64,000 nt of DNA from a bacterium 210917-DFI.7.65 (GCA_020555865.1 JAJCJJ010000001.1:1-64000); one strand, 5' to 3'. Shown: positions 17,115 through 26,386, numbered from the stretch's first letter. Numbers and translations are program-made. Notes: generated by a model not told the origin, from the letters alone.

Positions 17115-18338
17115 GTGAAAGAGATCCTTGTGGTTGGCGGCGGTGCCGCCGGCATTGCCGCCGCGCTCAGCGCTGCCGAGGCAGGCGGCCGTGTGACGAT
17201 CCTCGAAGGATTGAACCGGCCCGGGAAAAAACTGCTCGTTACTGGGAACGGGCGGTGCAATTTGGGCAATACCCGGATTGCGCCGGAATGCTATCACACG
17301 GCGCGGCCCGATCGGTTGAAAGTGCTGCTGAAGCAGATGCCGGCGACGCTGACGACAGACTTTTTTGAACGCTGGGGCCTGATGACAATGGCCGACGAGG
17401 CGGGGCGGCTGTATCCATACTGCCGTCAGGCCTCCATGGTGGTGGATGTGCTGCTGCTGGCGCTGCAGCGCCGCGGCGTCGCGGTGGAAACGGACTGCAC
17501 AGTGACCGAGGCTTTTTGGGATCGCGGTGGTTTTACGGTAAAAAGTAGTCAGGGCAGCCGTTGGCGGAGTGATGCACTCATTCTGGCTGCCGGCGGAAAA
17601 GCTGCGCCCAAACAGGGCTTGAACGGCGGGGGTTATGCGCTGGCCAAAGGATTTGGCCACAGCTGCACGCCGCTGTATCCCTGCCTGACGGCGCTGCGCT
17701 GCACCCACTCGGCGCTGCGGGGACTCAAGGGAATCCGCGTGTTGTGTACGGTGGCTCTGTGCGCCGGCGGGCGGGAGATTGCCAGGGAATCGGGAGAACT
17801 GCAGCTGACAGAGTATGGCGTATCGGGTATTCCTGCCATGCAGCTCTCCTGTCGCCTCGGTGCGCAGAAAGGAGCCAATGTATCCGTGGACTTTTTTCCG
17901 GACTGCAGTATGCGTGCGCTGCACACGCTGCTGCGCCGGCGGGCGGAGGAGTGTCCTGACAGTACGCTGGAGGATGCATTTTTGGGCCTGCTGCACAAGC
18001 GCATTATGTATGCGCTGATGAAAGAAGCGGGGCTTTCCCCCTTGTCCCGCACGGTTCGGACGCTGCGTCCAGAAGAGCTGGCCCGCTTGGCAGAGCTGCT
18101 GAAAAACTGGCGTCTGCCGGTGGAAGGCCCCATGGGGTGGGAGCAGGCTCAGGTGACCGGCGGCGGGATAGCGTTGCAGGAGATTGGAGACGATTTTCAG
18201 TCCCGCTGCCGTCCCGGGCTGTACCTGGCGGGAGAAGTGTTGGACGTAGCCGGGGAGTGCGGAGGATACAACCTGCACTGGGCTTGGTGCTCCGGTATTC
18301 TGGCAGGCCGCCGGGCGGTTGGGGAGGCGGAATTGTGA
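17115..18338 (+). CDS. NAD(P)/FAD-dependent oxidoreductase, BaiN/HI0933 family
   Basis: This 407-aa flavoprotein has the N-terminal dinucleotide motif VVGGGAAGIAAALSA (residues 5-19), then GKKLLVTGNGRCNL, typical of the HI0933/YhiN/BaiN family, and ends with GEVLDVAGECGGYNLHWA, which contacts FAD. The family includes reductases proposed for bile-acid 7-dehydroxylation, but most members, probably including this one, have no proven substrate. GTG 17115 is five bases after AGGAAGGAG. Its stop overlaps the trmO GTG. Confidence 0.9.
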   Translation: MKEILVVGGGAAGIAAALSAAEAGGRVTILEGLNRPGKKLLVTGNGRCNLGNTRIAPECYHTARPDRLKVLLKQMPATLTTDFFERWGLMTMADEAGRLYPYCRQASMVVDVLLLALQRRGVAVETDCTVTEAFWDRGGFTVKSSQGSRWRSDALILAAGGKAAPKQGLNGGGYALAKGFGHSCTPLYPCLTALRCTHSALRGLKGIRVLCTVALCAGGREIARESGELQLTEYGVSGIPAMQLSCRLGAQKGANVSVDFFPDCSMRALHTLLRRRAEECPDSTLEDAFLGLLHKRIMYALMKEAGLSPLSRTVRTLRPEELARLAELLKNWRLPVEGPMGWEQAQVTGGGIALQEIGDDFQSRCRPGLYLAGEVLDVAGECGGYNLHWAWCSGILAGRRAVGEAEL

Positions 18339-19057
18339 ACAAGGAAGCGAAAAACGGCACGGCGGGACAGTATGCGCTCACAGTCATTGCCCGCATCCAC
18401 AGCGACTTTAAGACGAAATTCGGCATTCCCCGCCAGAGCGGCCTGATTGATGCGCTGACGGCAGAGGTGGTATTTGAGCCGGAATTTCGGAACGCTGACG
18501 CCCTGCGCGGCATCGAGGGCTTTTCCCATCTGTGGCTCATCTGGCAGTTTTCTGCCGCCGCTGGGCGGCCCTGGTCGCCCACGGTGCGGCCGCCCCGGCT
18601 GGGCGGAAATACGCGCATGGGCGTGTTTGCCACACGCTCGCCGTTTCGGCCCAATGCTCTGGGACTTTCCTGTGTGCAGCTGCTGGACGTTTGCCGGGAA
18701 CAGGAGCGGGGGTGTGTGCTGCATGTGGCGGGAGCTGATCTGATGGACGGTACGCCGATTTACGACATTAAACCTTACATTCCCTATGCCGACTGCCGCC
18801 CGGAAGCTTCCGGCGGCTTTACGGATCAGACGCCCCGGCGCCTTCTGCAGGTGGACTTTCCGCGCGAGTGGCTTGAACGGGTGCCGGAGAACAAACGCGC
18901 GGCGCTGTGCGCCGTGCTGGAAAACGACCCGCGCCCATCGTATCAGCATGACGCCGGCCGAGTATACGGCTTTGTTTTTGCCGGCTGCGAGGTGCGTTTC
19001 ACGGTGGATGGAGAGGTTCTTACTGTGCGCAGCGTTGGGCCGGAGAACGGAGCGTGA
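18335..19057 (+). CDS. trmO: tRNA (N6-threonylcarbamoyladenosine37-N6)-methyltransferase TrmO
   Basis: This 240-aa SAM-dependent enzyme of the TsaA/YaeB beta-barrel class methylates t6A37 in threonine tRNAs. HSDFKTKFGIPRQSGL near the N-terminus, GFSHLWLIW and the hallmark TRSPFRPNALGLS near 105 are family signatures; the C-terminal domain has DVKPY-like IYDIKPYIPYAD. The GTG start overlaps the upstream stop and lies behind GGGGAGG. Confidence 0.92.
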   Translation: MNKEAKNGTAGQYALTVIARIHSDFKTKFGIPRQSGLIDALTAEVVFEPEFRNADALRGIEGFSHLWLIWQFSAAAGRPWSPTVRPPRLGGNTRMGVFATRSPFRPNALGLSCVQLLDVCREQERGCVLHVAGADLMDGTPIYDIKPYIPYADCRPEASGGFTDQTPRRLLQVDFPREWLERVPENKRAALCAVLENDPRPSYQHDAGRVYGFVFAGCEVRFTVDGEVLTVRSVGPENGA

Positions 19058-19099
19058 GCGGCGTCGGGCCGGTCAAAAAACAGGAGAGGAGCGGCGGCC

Positions 19100-20023
19100 A
19101 TGGCAAAAGAAGGACTGTATTCTATTGGAAAGGTGAGCAAAATCTGCGACGTGTCGCCGCGGACGCTGCGCTATTATGAGGAAGTGGGCCTGCTGCAGCC
19201 CGATCGCATCAACGAGCGCAGCGGTTACCGCTATTACAGTGCCGAGAGCATGTACCAGGTGCAGGTGATTCGCTATTTGAGCGACGAGGGCTTTTCGCTG
19301 GAGGAAATCGGCCAGATCCTGCATGAGGAAGATCTGGTGAAGCTGCGGGAGATCTTTGCAGGGAAAATCGCTTCTACCCGCCGCACCATCGACTACTATC
19401 ACCGCCGGGAGGAGAGCCTGAAGGCGTGGTACGAGCTGTTTGTAGAAGGAGAATGGGTGCTGCGGCACGGGGGACTTTCCCCGGCGGCCCGTTACATTCC
19501 CCGGGAACGTTACCTCTGCTACCGCTGCCGCTACGACGGCGCGGAGAAGTCGGCCGCCTACATTGAGGCTAATTATAAAACATTTTCCAAACTGGGCGGA
19601 CGGGCTATGGTGGACGTGGGCGGTGCGGTGTATGTGCGCTTTGATTCCTTCCAGGCGCGGATGGAAGGGCAGCCAACGCAGATGGCATTTTTGGAGCACA
19701 TGCAGCCTGGCAGCCGCCAGCGGGAGGAAACGATTCTTCTGGGCGGCTTCACAGCGGTGACAGGCTATCATTTGGGTGCGCTCGAACAGGTGCGTGAGAC
19801 GTATGCGGCGCTGCTGGAGTGGGCGGCGCGGCATGGTTTTACCCTGCGGGGCGACGTGTTTGAGCGCCGCGTGATCGATTCGTATTCCACTTCGCTGCAG
19901 GAGCACTTTGTCACGGAATTGCTGCTGCCGGTGGAAGAAGATGTGTCGGGATTTTTGGGGGAGCTGATGGAAGAAGCGGCGGAGGAAGCCGGCGGGAAAC
20001 CGCGAGAGTTTGATGCAACGTAA
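19100..20023 (+). CDS. MerR family transcriptional regulator with effector-binding domain
   Basis: This 307-aa BmrR-like protein has an N-terminal winged helix-turn-helix with IGKVSKICDVSPRTLRYYEEVGLL (about 8-31) and SGYRYY, a coiled-coil dimerisation helix (about 85-115), then a ~150-residue GyrI-like ligand pocket. The ligand is unknown. BmrR-type regulators often control drug efflux, but no pump is adjacent. The ATG follows AGGAGAGGAG. Confidence 0.9.
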   Translation: MAKEGLYSIGKVSKICDVSPRTLRYYEEVGLLQPDRINERSGYRYYSAESMYQVQVIRYLSDEGFSLEEIGQILHEEDLVKLREIFAGKIASTRRTIDYYHRREESLKAWYELFVEGEWVLRHGGLSPAARYIPRERYLCYRCRYDGAEKSAAYIEANYKTFSKLGGRAMVDVGGAVYVRFDSFQARMEGQPTQMAFLEHMQPGSRQREETILLGGFTAVTGYHLGALEQVRETYAALLEWAARHGFTLRGDVFERRVIDSYSTSLQEHFVTELLLPVEEDVSGFLGELMEEAAEEAGGKPREFDAT

Positions 20024-20122
20024 AACTCCTGTCTCTGTTTATGGACGGTTCTGAGCCGCAGGGCAATCCGGGAAAAACATGATATTACAAGGAGACAAGA
20101 CAGTTTTTCGGATGGTTTCTTT

Positions 20123-20260
20123 GTGTTTGAACTGATTGGCACGGCATGCCTGGAATACTGCAACGCATTTGCGAAGCTCCTGCCCGCGCTGGGGGTGATT
20201 GTGAGCTATGCCCTGGCGCTCATTATTGCCGGCATTGCTGTGCTGAATTGGCACGGCTGA
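20123..20260 (+). CDS. Possible small membrane peptide, 45 aa
   Basis: From GTG 20123 the frame encodes 45 residues whose last half is one strong hydrophobic helix (VIVSYALALIIAGIAVL) ending NWHG. The open frame extends further left without a proper start, and no good ribosome site is seen, so this may be a remnant rather than a gene. It is the only coding-like signal in the 364-base gap 20024-20387. Confidence 0.3.
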   Translation: MFELIGTACLEYCNAFAKLLPALGVIVSYALALIIAGIAVLNWHG

Positions 20261-20309
20261 GCAGGCACTCTGTTTTTTGTTTTGACTCCTGTTGTAACTG
20301 TTCATAAAA

Positions 20310-20343
20310 GGGCGCCGGAGCGAATTTGCTCCGGCGCCCTTTG
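20310..20343. terminator. Bidirectional rho-independent terminator
   Basis: A perfect 12-bp stem GGGCGCCGGAGC with a GAATTT loop and T/A runs on both sides lies between convergent genes. Confidence 0.85.
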
Positions 20344-20387
20344 CGTTTATGCGGCAAAGCGGTGCTCTGCCAGGGTGGGGTTCAGGA

Positions 20388-21230
20388 TCAGAACAGATAG
20401 AGGATCGAAAGCACCAGTGCGGCAAAAGCCGCGGCCAGTACCAGGAGTATTTTGTCCCGGCAGATCACTTCCACCGGATCGCCGTCGGAATCGCCCTCTA
20501 CGGTCAAACTGTATTTCATGCATAAACAGATTACCAGCGGAACAGTCCACACCATGCCGTTTGCAGCGCCCATGCTCCAGAGAGCATAGAAGGTGATCGA
20601 AAGGCCCAGGCTGATCTGCATGTATTTGTCGAGATAGTCATAGGTATAGTATTTGAGCACCTTGCGGGTATCTCCCTTTTGGCGCGCCAGTTCGCCCCGG
20701 CGTTTGCCCAGTCCCAGATAGAAAGATATGGCGATGACGGTGAGATAAAGCCAATCGGAGATAGCGATACCTGTGACCGCAGCACCGAAAAGTACCCGCA
20801 GCAGAAAACCGGACACCAACAGGGCAATATCGAGAATAGGGACATTTTTCAATCCCAGACTATAACCGATATTGACGGCAAAATAAATGGCAAGGCAAAG
20901 GTAACTTTCCAGTGGGAAATTGCACCAGAAGCTCAACAGAAGCATCACGGCCAGCAGCACGGCAGCTTCGGCGGCGGCCTGCATTGGGGAAATGGCACCG
21001 CTGGCGATGGGGCGGCTTTTTTTGGTGGGATGCAGCCGGTCCCGCGGCGCGTCGCAGATGTCGTTGATAATATAGACCACTGAAGCCAGACAGCAGAACG
21101 CCACAAAGCCGCACACAGCGCTTTGCAGTACCGGCGCATCAAACAGTGCGCCGCCAAAAACGAGCGGCAGGAAGATTAAAAGGTTTTTCAAAGCGTGTTT
21201 TGGCCGCAGTAAACGGATATAGGGTTTCAA
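20388..21230 (-). CDS. UbiA-family polyprenyl-phosphate phosphoribosyltransferase (DPPR-synthase-like)
   Basis: This 280-aa protein with about 8-9 membrane helices transfers phosphoribose from PRPP to a polyprenyl phosphate, as Rv3806c does for decaprenyl-phosphoryl-arabinose. The first metal motif is NDICDAPRD near residue 60 and the second aspartate-rich loop includes YDYLDKYMQ near 195. The overall N-terminus (YIRLLRPKHALKNLLIF) matches the decaprenyl-phosphate phosphoribosyltransferase group rather than quinone enzymes. I prefer the TTG at 21230, behind GGGGGG and just after the upstream stop; an in-frame TTG at 21245 overlaps it. Confidence 0.78.
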   Translation of the reverse strand: MKPYIRLLRPKHALKNLLIFLPLVFGGALFDAPVLQSAVCGFVAFCCLASVVYIINDICDAPRDRLHPTKKSRPIASGAISPMQAAAEAAVLLAVMLLLSFWCNFPLESYLCLAIYFAVNIGYSLGLKNVPILDIALLVSGFLLRVLFGAAVTGIAISDWLYLTVIAISFYLGLGKRRGELARQKGDTRKVLKYYTYDYLDKYMQISLGLSITFYALWSMGAANGMVWTVPLVICLCMKYSLTVEGDSDGDPVEVICRDKILLVLAAAFAALVLSILYLF

Positions 21231-21234
21231 GTGC

Positions 21235-22476
21235 TCACCCCCCAATATAATGTACGAGCTGGAAATAGCCCGGGAGATTCAATAGGATTTCGCACAGCAG
21301 AAATACGGACAGGGCAATCGGTGGGATCTTGTCCCATGTTCCTGCGGGCTGTTCTTTCGGGCGCAGCAGAAGCGCTGCGATCAGAAGCTGTGCGGAAAGA
21401 TGGTGCAGAGAATAGAGAAAACCTTCTTTCAGGCCGTACTGCAGCGCACCGTGCAGTAGAAGGTTGAAAATGAGCACGCCCAGGGGAGCCAGCAGAAGCG
21501 GATCGCGGCGCCCTTTGATGACGGCGGCAATCAGCACGGCGCACCAAAACGCCATGGCGGCCACGATCAGCGGCGGGGCGGAAGGCAGAAACGAAAGCGC
21601 GTCGCCGGGATAATCTCCAAAGGGGGTAGCGTTTTGCGTATCCAAAAAGAAAAACGTGGAGCCGAAGAAAATGAAAAAGGCATAGCGCAGCATGGTGAGG
21701 AGGGGGAAGTGGTCGCTGTAATTTTCTGCGCTGCCGAAGCAGACAGACAGCGTGTCCTGAAAAAAGATGCGGCCTGCCGGAGACAGCGCTACGGCCAGAC
21801 AAAAGCACACGCCTCCCAGTACAAGCAGCGCCAGACGCTTTTTCAGGCTCTGTGTGGATGTGGCGAATACGATAATGGCCCAGAGAAAGGCGTTGGTGAT
21901 GGTCACGCCTGCGGCCAGAACGCCCAAGAATACTACAGCGGCGGAGTTTTTCCGGCGTGCGTAGTAATAGCTCATCAGAAGAATGCAGCTGGAGTTGATA
22001 TAGCTCTCGGCAATGAAAGTGTAGAAGAGGGTAGAAAAGGACAGCGCATAGATGGCGCACAGCAGCACGGTGTGGCGCGGACGCAGATGGTAAAATTCAT
22101 CGAGAATTTTATACAGGTAAAGCACGGATACCAGAGAAACACATAACTGCAGCAGGACGATCAGCTCGTAGTGATGACGCAGGCTGATGGGGCCGAGGAT
22201 GGTGGACTCAAGGCAGGTGAACAGCCATCCGAACACGATCAGAAGCGGGTGTTTGACAATGCGTGGGGATTCGTCCATCGTGGTGGAGAAGAAATAATTG
22301 GTGTAATAGATGTCGTCTGCGGAAAACAGACGGTCGTTGTGCGCCCCTTCGATGGAATACAGAGGCGTCTGGCACAACAGAACGAACAGGAGGATATAGA
22401 GCGCGCACAAAAAGGCGAAGCCGATCCATTTCGGAGAAAGCTGCGGGCGCTGTGAGTCTGCCAAATAGTGTTCCAA
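21235..22476 (-). CDS. Polytopic membrane protein, GT-C glycosyltransferase-like
   Basis: This 413-aa protein has about 10-11 predicted transmembrane helices. After the first helix a ~45-residue outer loop contains SADDIYYTNYFF, an acidic DD motif placed as in GT-C fold glycosyltransferases that use polyprenyl-linked donors. No close family is recognised. The TTG at 22476 is eight bases after AAGGAG and gives a sensible cytoplasmic N-terminus; starts further left add 53 residues without a ribosome site. It forms a leftward pair with the UbiA gene, four bases apart. Confidence 0.65.
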   Translation of the reverse strand: MEHYLADSQRPQLSPKWIGFAFLCALYILLFVLLCQTPLYSIEGAHNDRLFSADDIYYTNYFFSTTMDESPRIVKHPLLIVFGWLFTCLESTILGPISLRHHYELIVLLQLCVSLVSVLYLYKILDEFYHLRPRHTVLLCAIYALSFSTLFYTFIAESYINSSCILLMSYYYARRKNSAAVVFLGVLAAGVTITNAFLWAIIVFATSTQSLKKRLALLVLGGVCFCLAVALSPAGRIFFQDTLSVCFGSAENYSDHFPLLTMLRYAFFIFFGSTFFFLDTQNATPFGDYPGDALSFLPSAPPLIVAAMAFWCAVLIAAVIKGRRDPLLLAPLGVLIFNLLLHGALQYGLKEGFLYSLHHLSAQLLIAALLLRPKEQPAGTWDKIPPIALSVFLLCEILLNLPGYFQLVHYIGG

Positions 22477-22606
22477 AGTGATAATCTCCTTGCTGTATTG
22501 CGTGCGGCGCTCCTGTTCCGGGGCCGCATTCGGTTGAATTTTGCATGGGTATCTGCTAAGATAAAGAGCATATGTGAAACAACAGAAATGAATGTGGGAC
22601 AATGCT

Positions 22607-23191
22607 ATGAATGTATATGATTTTGACAAAACCATCTATCGGGGCGACAGCACCGTGGATTTTTGGCGCCATTGCCTAAGGCGGTATCCCGGGGCTGCCC
22701 GGGCGCTGCCGGGCACGTTGGCCAAGGCGCTGGCCTTTCGGCAGGGCAACTGTAGCCGGGAGCAGTTTAAAGAGCGCTTTTATCAATTTCTGCGCTTTGT
22801 GCCGGAGGCGGCGCAGGAAGCGGAACGCTTCTGGGACCGCCATCTTATTGGTATCGAGCCGTGGTACCGGGCACAGCAATCGAATACGGACGTGATTATT
22901 TCCGCTTCGCCGGATTTTTTGATCGGCGCGGCCTGCCGCCGCCTGGGCGTGCGCTTTCTCGCTTCGCCGGTGGACGCGCGTAGCGGACAGCTGTTGGGAC
23001 CGAACTGCCGGGGAGAAGAAAAGGTGCGGCGCTTCCGGAGCGCTTACGGCGCGGCGGAGGTGGAACGGTTCTATTCCGACTCCTGTTCTGACGCGCCTCT
23101 GGCTGCTTTGGCGCAGGAGGCATTTCTCGTGCGTCGGGGACAGGTTTTGCCTTGGCTTTGGCAAGGGAAAGAAAAGGAGCGGAAAGCATGA
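22607..23191 (+). CDS. HAD-IB family phosphatase
   Basis: This 194-aa soluble phosphatase has the nucleophile motif YDFDKT at residues 4-9, ISAS (motif II) near 95 and a lysine/acidic region (EEKV ... YSDSCSDAPL, motifs III/IV) near 135-160. HAD phosphatases often accompany, or are fused to, UbiA-type phosphoribosyltransferases, where they would remove the 5-phosphate from polyprenyl-phosphoribose. That role is inferred from context. The next gene overlaps its stop by four bases. Confidence 0.85.
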   Translation: MNVYDFDKTIYRGDSTVDFWRHCLRRYPGAARALPGTLAKALAFRQGNCSREQFKERFYQFLRFVPEAAQEAERFWDRHLIGIEPWYRAQQSNTDVIISASPDFLIGAACRRLGVRFLASPVDARSGQLLGPNCRGEEKVRRFRSAYGAAEVERFYSDSCSDAPLAALAQEAFLVRRGQVLPWLWQGKEKERKA

Positions 23192-23544
23192 AGAAAAATA
23201 AACAAAATCTGCCGCTGGGCATTATCCTGATGCTGACGGCGTCGCTGCTCACCTGCGTGGGCCAGTTGTGCTGGAAGCTGTCGGCCTCCGGCGCCCTGTG
23301 GCTGGTGCTGGTGGGATTTGTGCTCTATGGCTGCGGCGCGCTGTTAATGGTGGTGGCCCTGCGGTTTGGGGAACTTTCCATTCTGCATCCCATGCTGAGC
23401 GCGGGATATGTGCTTTCCATTGTTCTGGGCGGCGTGGTGCTGGGCGAAAGCGTTACGGCGTACAAAGCTGCGGGGGTGGCGGTCATCCTTCTGGGATTGG
23501 TGCTGCTCAGCGCGCCGGAGAAAAAGGAGGATCGGCCATGCTGA
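23188..23544 (+). CDS. Small EamA/SMR-type transporter subunit (ArnE-like)
   Basis: This 118-aa protein has four transmembrane helices and the pattern of ArnE/EmrE half-transporters (GQLCWKLSASG in the first helix region, then VALRFGELSILHPMLS, and a last helix LGLVLLSA). It starts at an ATG behind AAAGGAG and overlaps the HAD gene. Together with the next gene it probably forms a heterodimeric flippase for a polyprenyl-phosphate sugar. Confidence 0.75.
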   Translation: MKKNKQNLPLGIILMLTASLLTCVGQLCWKLSASGALWLVLVGFVLYGCGALLMVVALRFGELSILHPMLSAGYVLSIVLGGVVLGESVTAYKAAGVAVILLGLVLLSAPEKKEDRPC

Positions 23545-23867
23545 TCGGGATCGCCCTTTTGATGACGTTTTTGGGATCTCTGGGCGCGTTCTTCCTGAAA
23601 AAGAGTACCGGCGGCTCTCTGGGCCTGCGTGCATTGTTGTGCAATCGCTTTTTGTACCTTGGGGGTGTGTTTTATGTAGCGGGCGCATTGCTGAACATTG
23701 CGCTGCTGCACCGGATGGAATATTCCGTGATTTATCCCATGACGGCGATCACATATATCTGGACGCTGGTTCTTTCGGCGCTGTTTTTACAGGAGAAGAT
23801 CACGCTGCGCAAATTGCTGGGCGTGGCGTTTATTGTGTTTGGTGTGTTTCTGCTGACGCGCGGATAG
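23538..23867 (+). CDS. Small EamA/SMR-type transporter subunit (ArnF-like)
   Basis: This 109-aa protein with four transmembrane helices is the second half of the pair (FFLKKSTGGSLG in helix one, HRMEYSVIYPMTAITYIWT, QEKITLRKLLG). It overlaps the preceding gene by seven bases and has its own AAAGGAGG site. Paired subunits in opposite membrane orientation are typical for this class. Confidence 0.75.
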   Translation: MLIGIALLMTFLGSLGAFFLKKSTGGSLGLRALLCNRFLYLGGVFYVAGALLNIALLHRMEYSVIYPMTAITYIWTLVLSALFLQEKITLRKLLGVAFIVFGVFLLTRG

Positions 23868-23875
23868 GGAACGCT

Positions 23876-25351
23876 TCAACTTTCGGCATTGACCAGGACA
23901 AACGTGATGTCGTGGGGCGTTTCGTAAAAATACTGCTCCCCCATCTTTTGGGATTCCGGTTCCCACAGCCATGCGCTGTTGGGATAGCGCACAACGGTAA
24001 TTTCCGTTTCGCCCCGGGCCATGGCCTGGGCAATGGAATGCTCCCGGGCCATTTCAGCCTGGTGGATGGGGAAATAGATCTGCAGGTAAAAGACCCAGAC
24101 GCCGGCGGCGAGCACGGCGGCTGCGGCCGTTGCGGCGCGTGCCGGCCGTTGGACATCCGCCAGCGCTGCCTGCAAAAGATTTCCGGCGGTCAGGAGCAAC
24201 AGTACATAGGATAAAAACAGACACCGCGGCCCGATAGGAGACACGACAGCCAGCGGTGCTGCCGCGGCGGCTGCACTGAGCAGGAAAAAGACTGCCCGCC
24301 GCCGCTGCAGTCCTTCCGGCACCCAGAGCAGGCAGGAAAGCAGCAGTGTGAATCCCCAAATCAGCGCGATGAGCAGTCGAAGCTTCAGCGTGGGAACAGG
24401 CCCGCCCAGCAGCTGTCCGGCGAGATACCACAGTGCTGCCGCGGTGATCACGGCAGCGAGTAAGACGTCGCTCCAGCGTTTTTTGCGCAGGGAGAAGAAA
24501 AAGAACAGGCATAGCGCTGCCAGCGAGAGATAGAGCACGGGGGATGTTTCAATCAGGCTTTGGAGCATATCGGGAAGGTTTTCCCGCGCTGTGTTCAAAA
24601 AACCCTGCAATCCGCGTTCCATGGTGTAGGCGTTGTCCTCGTTCCCGATGGCGCGGTAAGCTGGGGAAAGAAACAGCAGAGCGGTTCCGAGAACGCAGCC
24701 GGCGGTGTGGAAGAAAAGCACGAGGGAGAAACGGCGCTGTTCGAGGATATACCAAGCCAGAAGAACGAGAGAGGCCAGAAGAGCGTACAGTGTATTGTGC
24801 TCAATAAACAGTTGGCCTGAGAAGCCCAGCAGAAAAGCGCCCAGAGCCGCACTTGGGGCGTCACGCATCGGCTCTTTTTCAAAAACCGGCCGGGCCAGGA
24901 CAAAAAAGAGCAGGGTAGTGGCCACTGGGGGAACATAATTGAAAAAGCCGGCGGCCCAGGGATAGACTTGGGCAAACATCGCTTGAGGCAGAACCAGCAG
25001 TGCGGTGAACGTCAGCAGTACAGGAATTGGTGTCAGGCGGTTGATGTTTTTGGCGGCTGCAAGAATCAGAATAAATAAAATGCCGCCGCGCAGCACGGCC
25101 CGCAGCGCAGCGTGGCTACCGGCGCAATAGGCGAGCAGGTTGCCCAGCAGGCGCGGATTGGTGGTTTGGTACTTTTCTATGAGAAGCTCTGCAAGCTCGG
25201 AGAGCGTATGCAGGTTCTGCCCTACGGTTTCCCGGTACCAGTCGTCTCCGGTGACGGGGAACAGGGCGCTCAGGGCCAGCAGGGCGGCCAGCAGCGCTGC
25301 CAGCGTGAGCAAGAGCGGCATCCGGATGCCGGGGGTGTGAGACTTTGCCAT
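23876..25351 (-). CDS. Polytopic membrane protein, DUF6056-like
   Basis: This 491-aa protein has about 11-13 hydrophobic helices. After the first helix comes GDDWYRETV, an acidic loop motif seen in DUF6056 and GT-C-like membrane proteins, followed by a ...NPRLLGNLLAY segment. A ~60-residue soluble C-terminal tail follows the last helix. It converges with the flippase genes and likely belongs to the same surface-glycan theme. The ATG at 25351 has GGAAG upstream. Confidence 0.65.
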   Translation of the reverse strand: MAKSHTPGIRMPLLLTLAALLAALLALSALFPVTGDDWYRETVGQNLHTLSELAELLIEKYQTTNPRLLGNLLAYCAGSHAALRAVLRGGILFILILAAAKNINRLTPIPVLLTFTALLVLPQAMFAQVYPWAAGFFNYVPPVATTLLFFVLARPVFEKEPMRDAPSAALGAFLLGFSGQLFIEHNTLYALLASLVLLAWYILEQRRFSLVLFFHTAGCVLGTALLFLSPAYRAIGNEDNAYTMERGLQGFLNTARENLPDMLQSLIETSPVLYLSLAALCLFFFFSLRKKRWSDVLLAAVITAAALWYLAGQLLGGPVPTLKLRLLIALIWGFTLLLSCLLWVPEGLQRRRAVFFLLSAAAAAAPLAVVSPIGPRCLFLSYVLLLLTAGNLLQAALADVQRPARAATAAAAVLAAGVWVFYLQIYFPIHQAEMAREHSIAQAMARGETEITVVRYPNSAWLWEPESQKMGEQYFYETPHDITFVLVNAES

Positions 25352-25406
25352 GGCTGGCACTTCCTTTCGTAAACCACAGTTTGGCCGCTGCTGCGGCACC
25401 ACATAA

Positions 25407-25439
25407 CCGGCCCCGCCGCAGAACGTGCGGCGGGGCCGG
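25407..25439 (-). terminator. Hairpin between the TPR and DUF6056 genes
   Basis: A perfect 13-bp stem (CCGGCCCCGCCGC) with a seven-base loop is present, but the minus-strand T-tail is poor. It may act as a weak terminator or processing barrier. Confidence 0.5.
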
Positions 25440-25493
25440 AAACGGCGCGGAACAGATCCTGCGGCCACGCGTCAGAGAGGTGTTTTTAGCCGG

Positions 25494-26165
25494 TCAGCCG
25501 GCGTATTTGGAAAACATCTCCTGCATGGCCTGGAACTGAGCCAGCTTATCGGCGGCCTGGGGCTGATCTTTCAAGAAGCTGCAGGCGGATGCGATGTGAG
25601 CTTTGGCATTGGCCCAGTTTTGCTGCTTGGCATACAGCGCTGCCAGATTGGCGTGGGTGACGGCGGATTCGACGGCATGAGCGGGCAGCCCATCCATAAT
25701 GACAGCGGCATGCATCAGACAGGCGGCGGCCTGATCCAGCTGGCCCAGGTCGGAATAGGCTGCGCTCATATTGTTGTACAGGCCCGCGTAGTGCTCATCC
25801 ATGGGAGAGAGTTTCTCCTCGTAGATGGCCTGGCACTGCTGGAACAGTTCCAGCGCCTTCTGGCTCTGGCCCGCGAAGCGGTAGGCTGTGGCGGCATTGA
25901 GCAGTGTGGTGGCGTGGGACAGGGAACCAAGACGGTATTCCTTGCTGCACAAATCCAAAGCCTGCTCTGCTACGCGGATGGCCTCTTCAAAACGCTGCTG
26001 GGAGCGATAGAAACCAGTCAGTTCGTTAATAATGGCAAGTGATGCGTCGGCGTCGTGCTCCTGATTGGCCATTACCATTTGCGTGAGGAGATACGGCTCC
26101 ACTTGTTCGATCTGGCCTGCGGCGAACAGTCCGTCCAAATGCTGATAAAATGCGGTAATATTCAT
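25494..26165 (-). CDS. Tetratricopeptide-repeat protein
   Basis: This 223-aa soluble protein is made almost wholly of helical pairs. At least four TPR-like units are visible (FEEAIRVAEQAL, ATTLLNAATAYRFAGQSQKALEL, YAGLYNNMSAAYSDLGQLDQAAACL, THANLAALYAKQQNWANA). Such proteins are scaffolds; the partner is unknown. The ATG at 26165 is used because a GTG 12 bases earlier overlaps the AAGGAG site. The gap 26166-26386 shows only AT-rich sequence that may hold its promoter. Confidence 0.85.
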   Translation of the reverse strand: MNITAFYQHLDGLFAAGQIEQVEPYLLTQMVMANQEHDADASLAIINELTGFYRSQQRFEEAIRVAEQALDLCSKEYRLGSLSHATTLLNAATAYRFAGQSQKALELFQQCQAIYEEKLSPMDEHYAGLYNNMSAAYSDLGQLDQAAACLMHAAVIMDGLPAHAVESAVTHANLAALYAKQQNWANAKAHIASACSFLKDQPQAADKLAQFQAMQEMFSKYAG

Positions 26166-26386
26166 AGAGGGAAACACTCCTTCCGGGCGCTTGGCCCATA
26201 TTTTGTCTGTCAGAACCTATGGATTAAAAAACAACTTATTCCCAATATATATTGTATTTAGTGTAACGTATTTGCTGCGGAAATGCAAGCCCCAGAGCTC
26301 TTGTGTCCCCGAAAAAAGGGACAGCACGGTTCTGCGGTGCCGCCCCTTTTCTGCGGAATCCTGCACAGTGGGCTGCTGCGGTGCGT

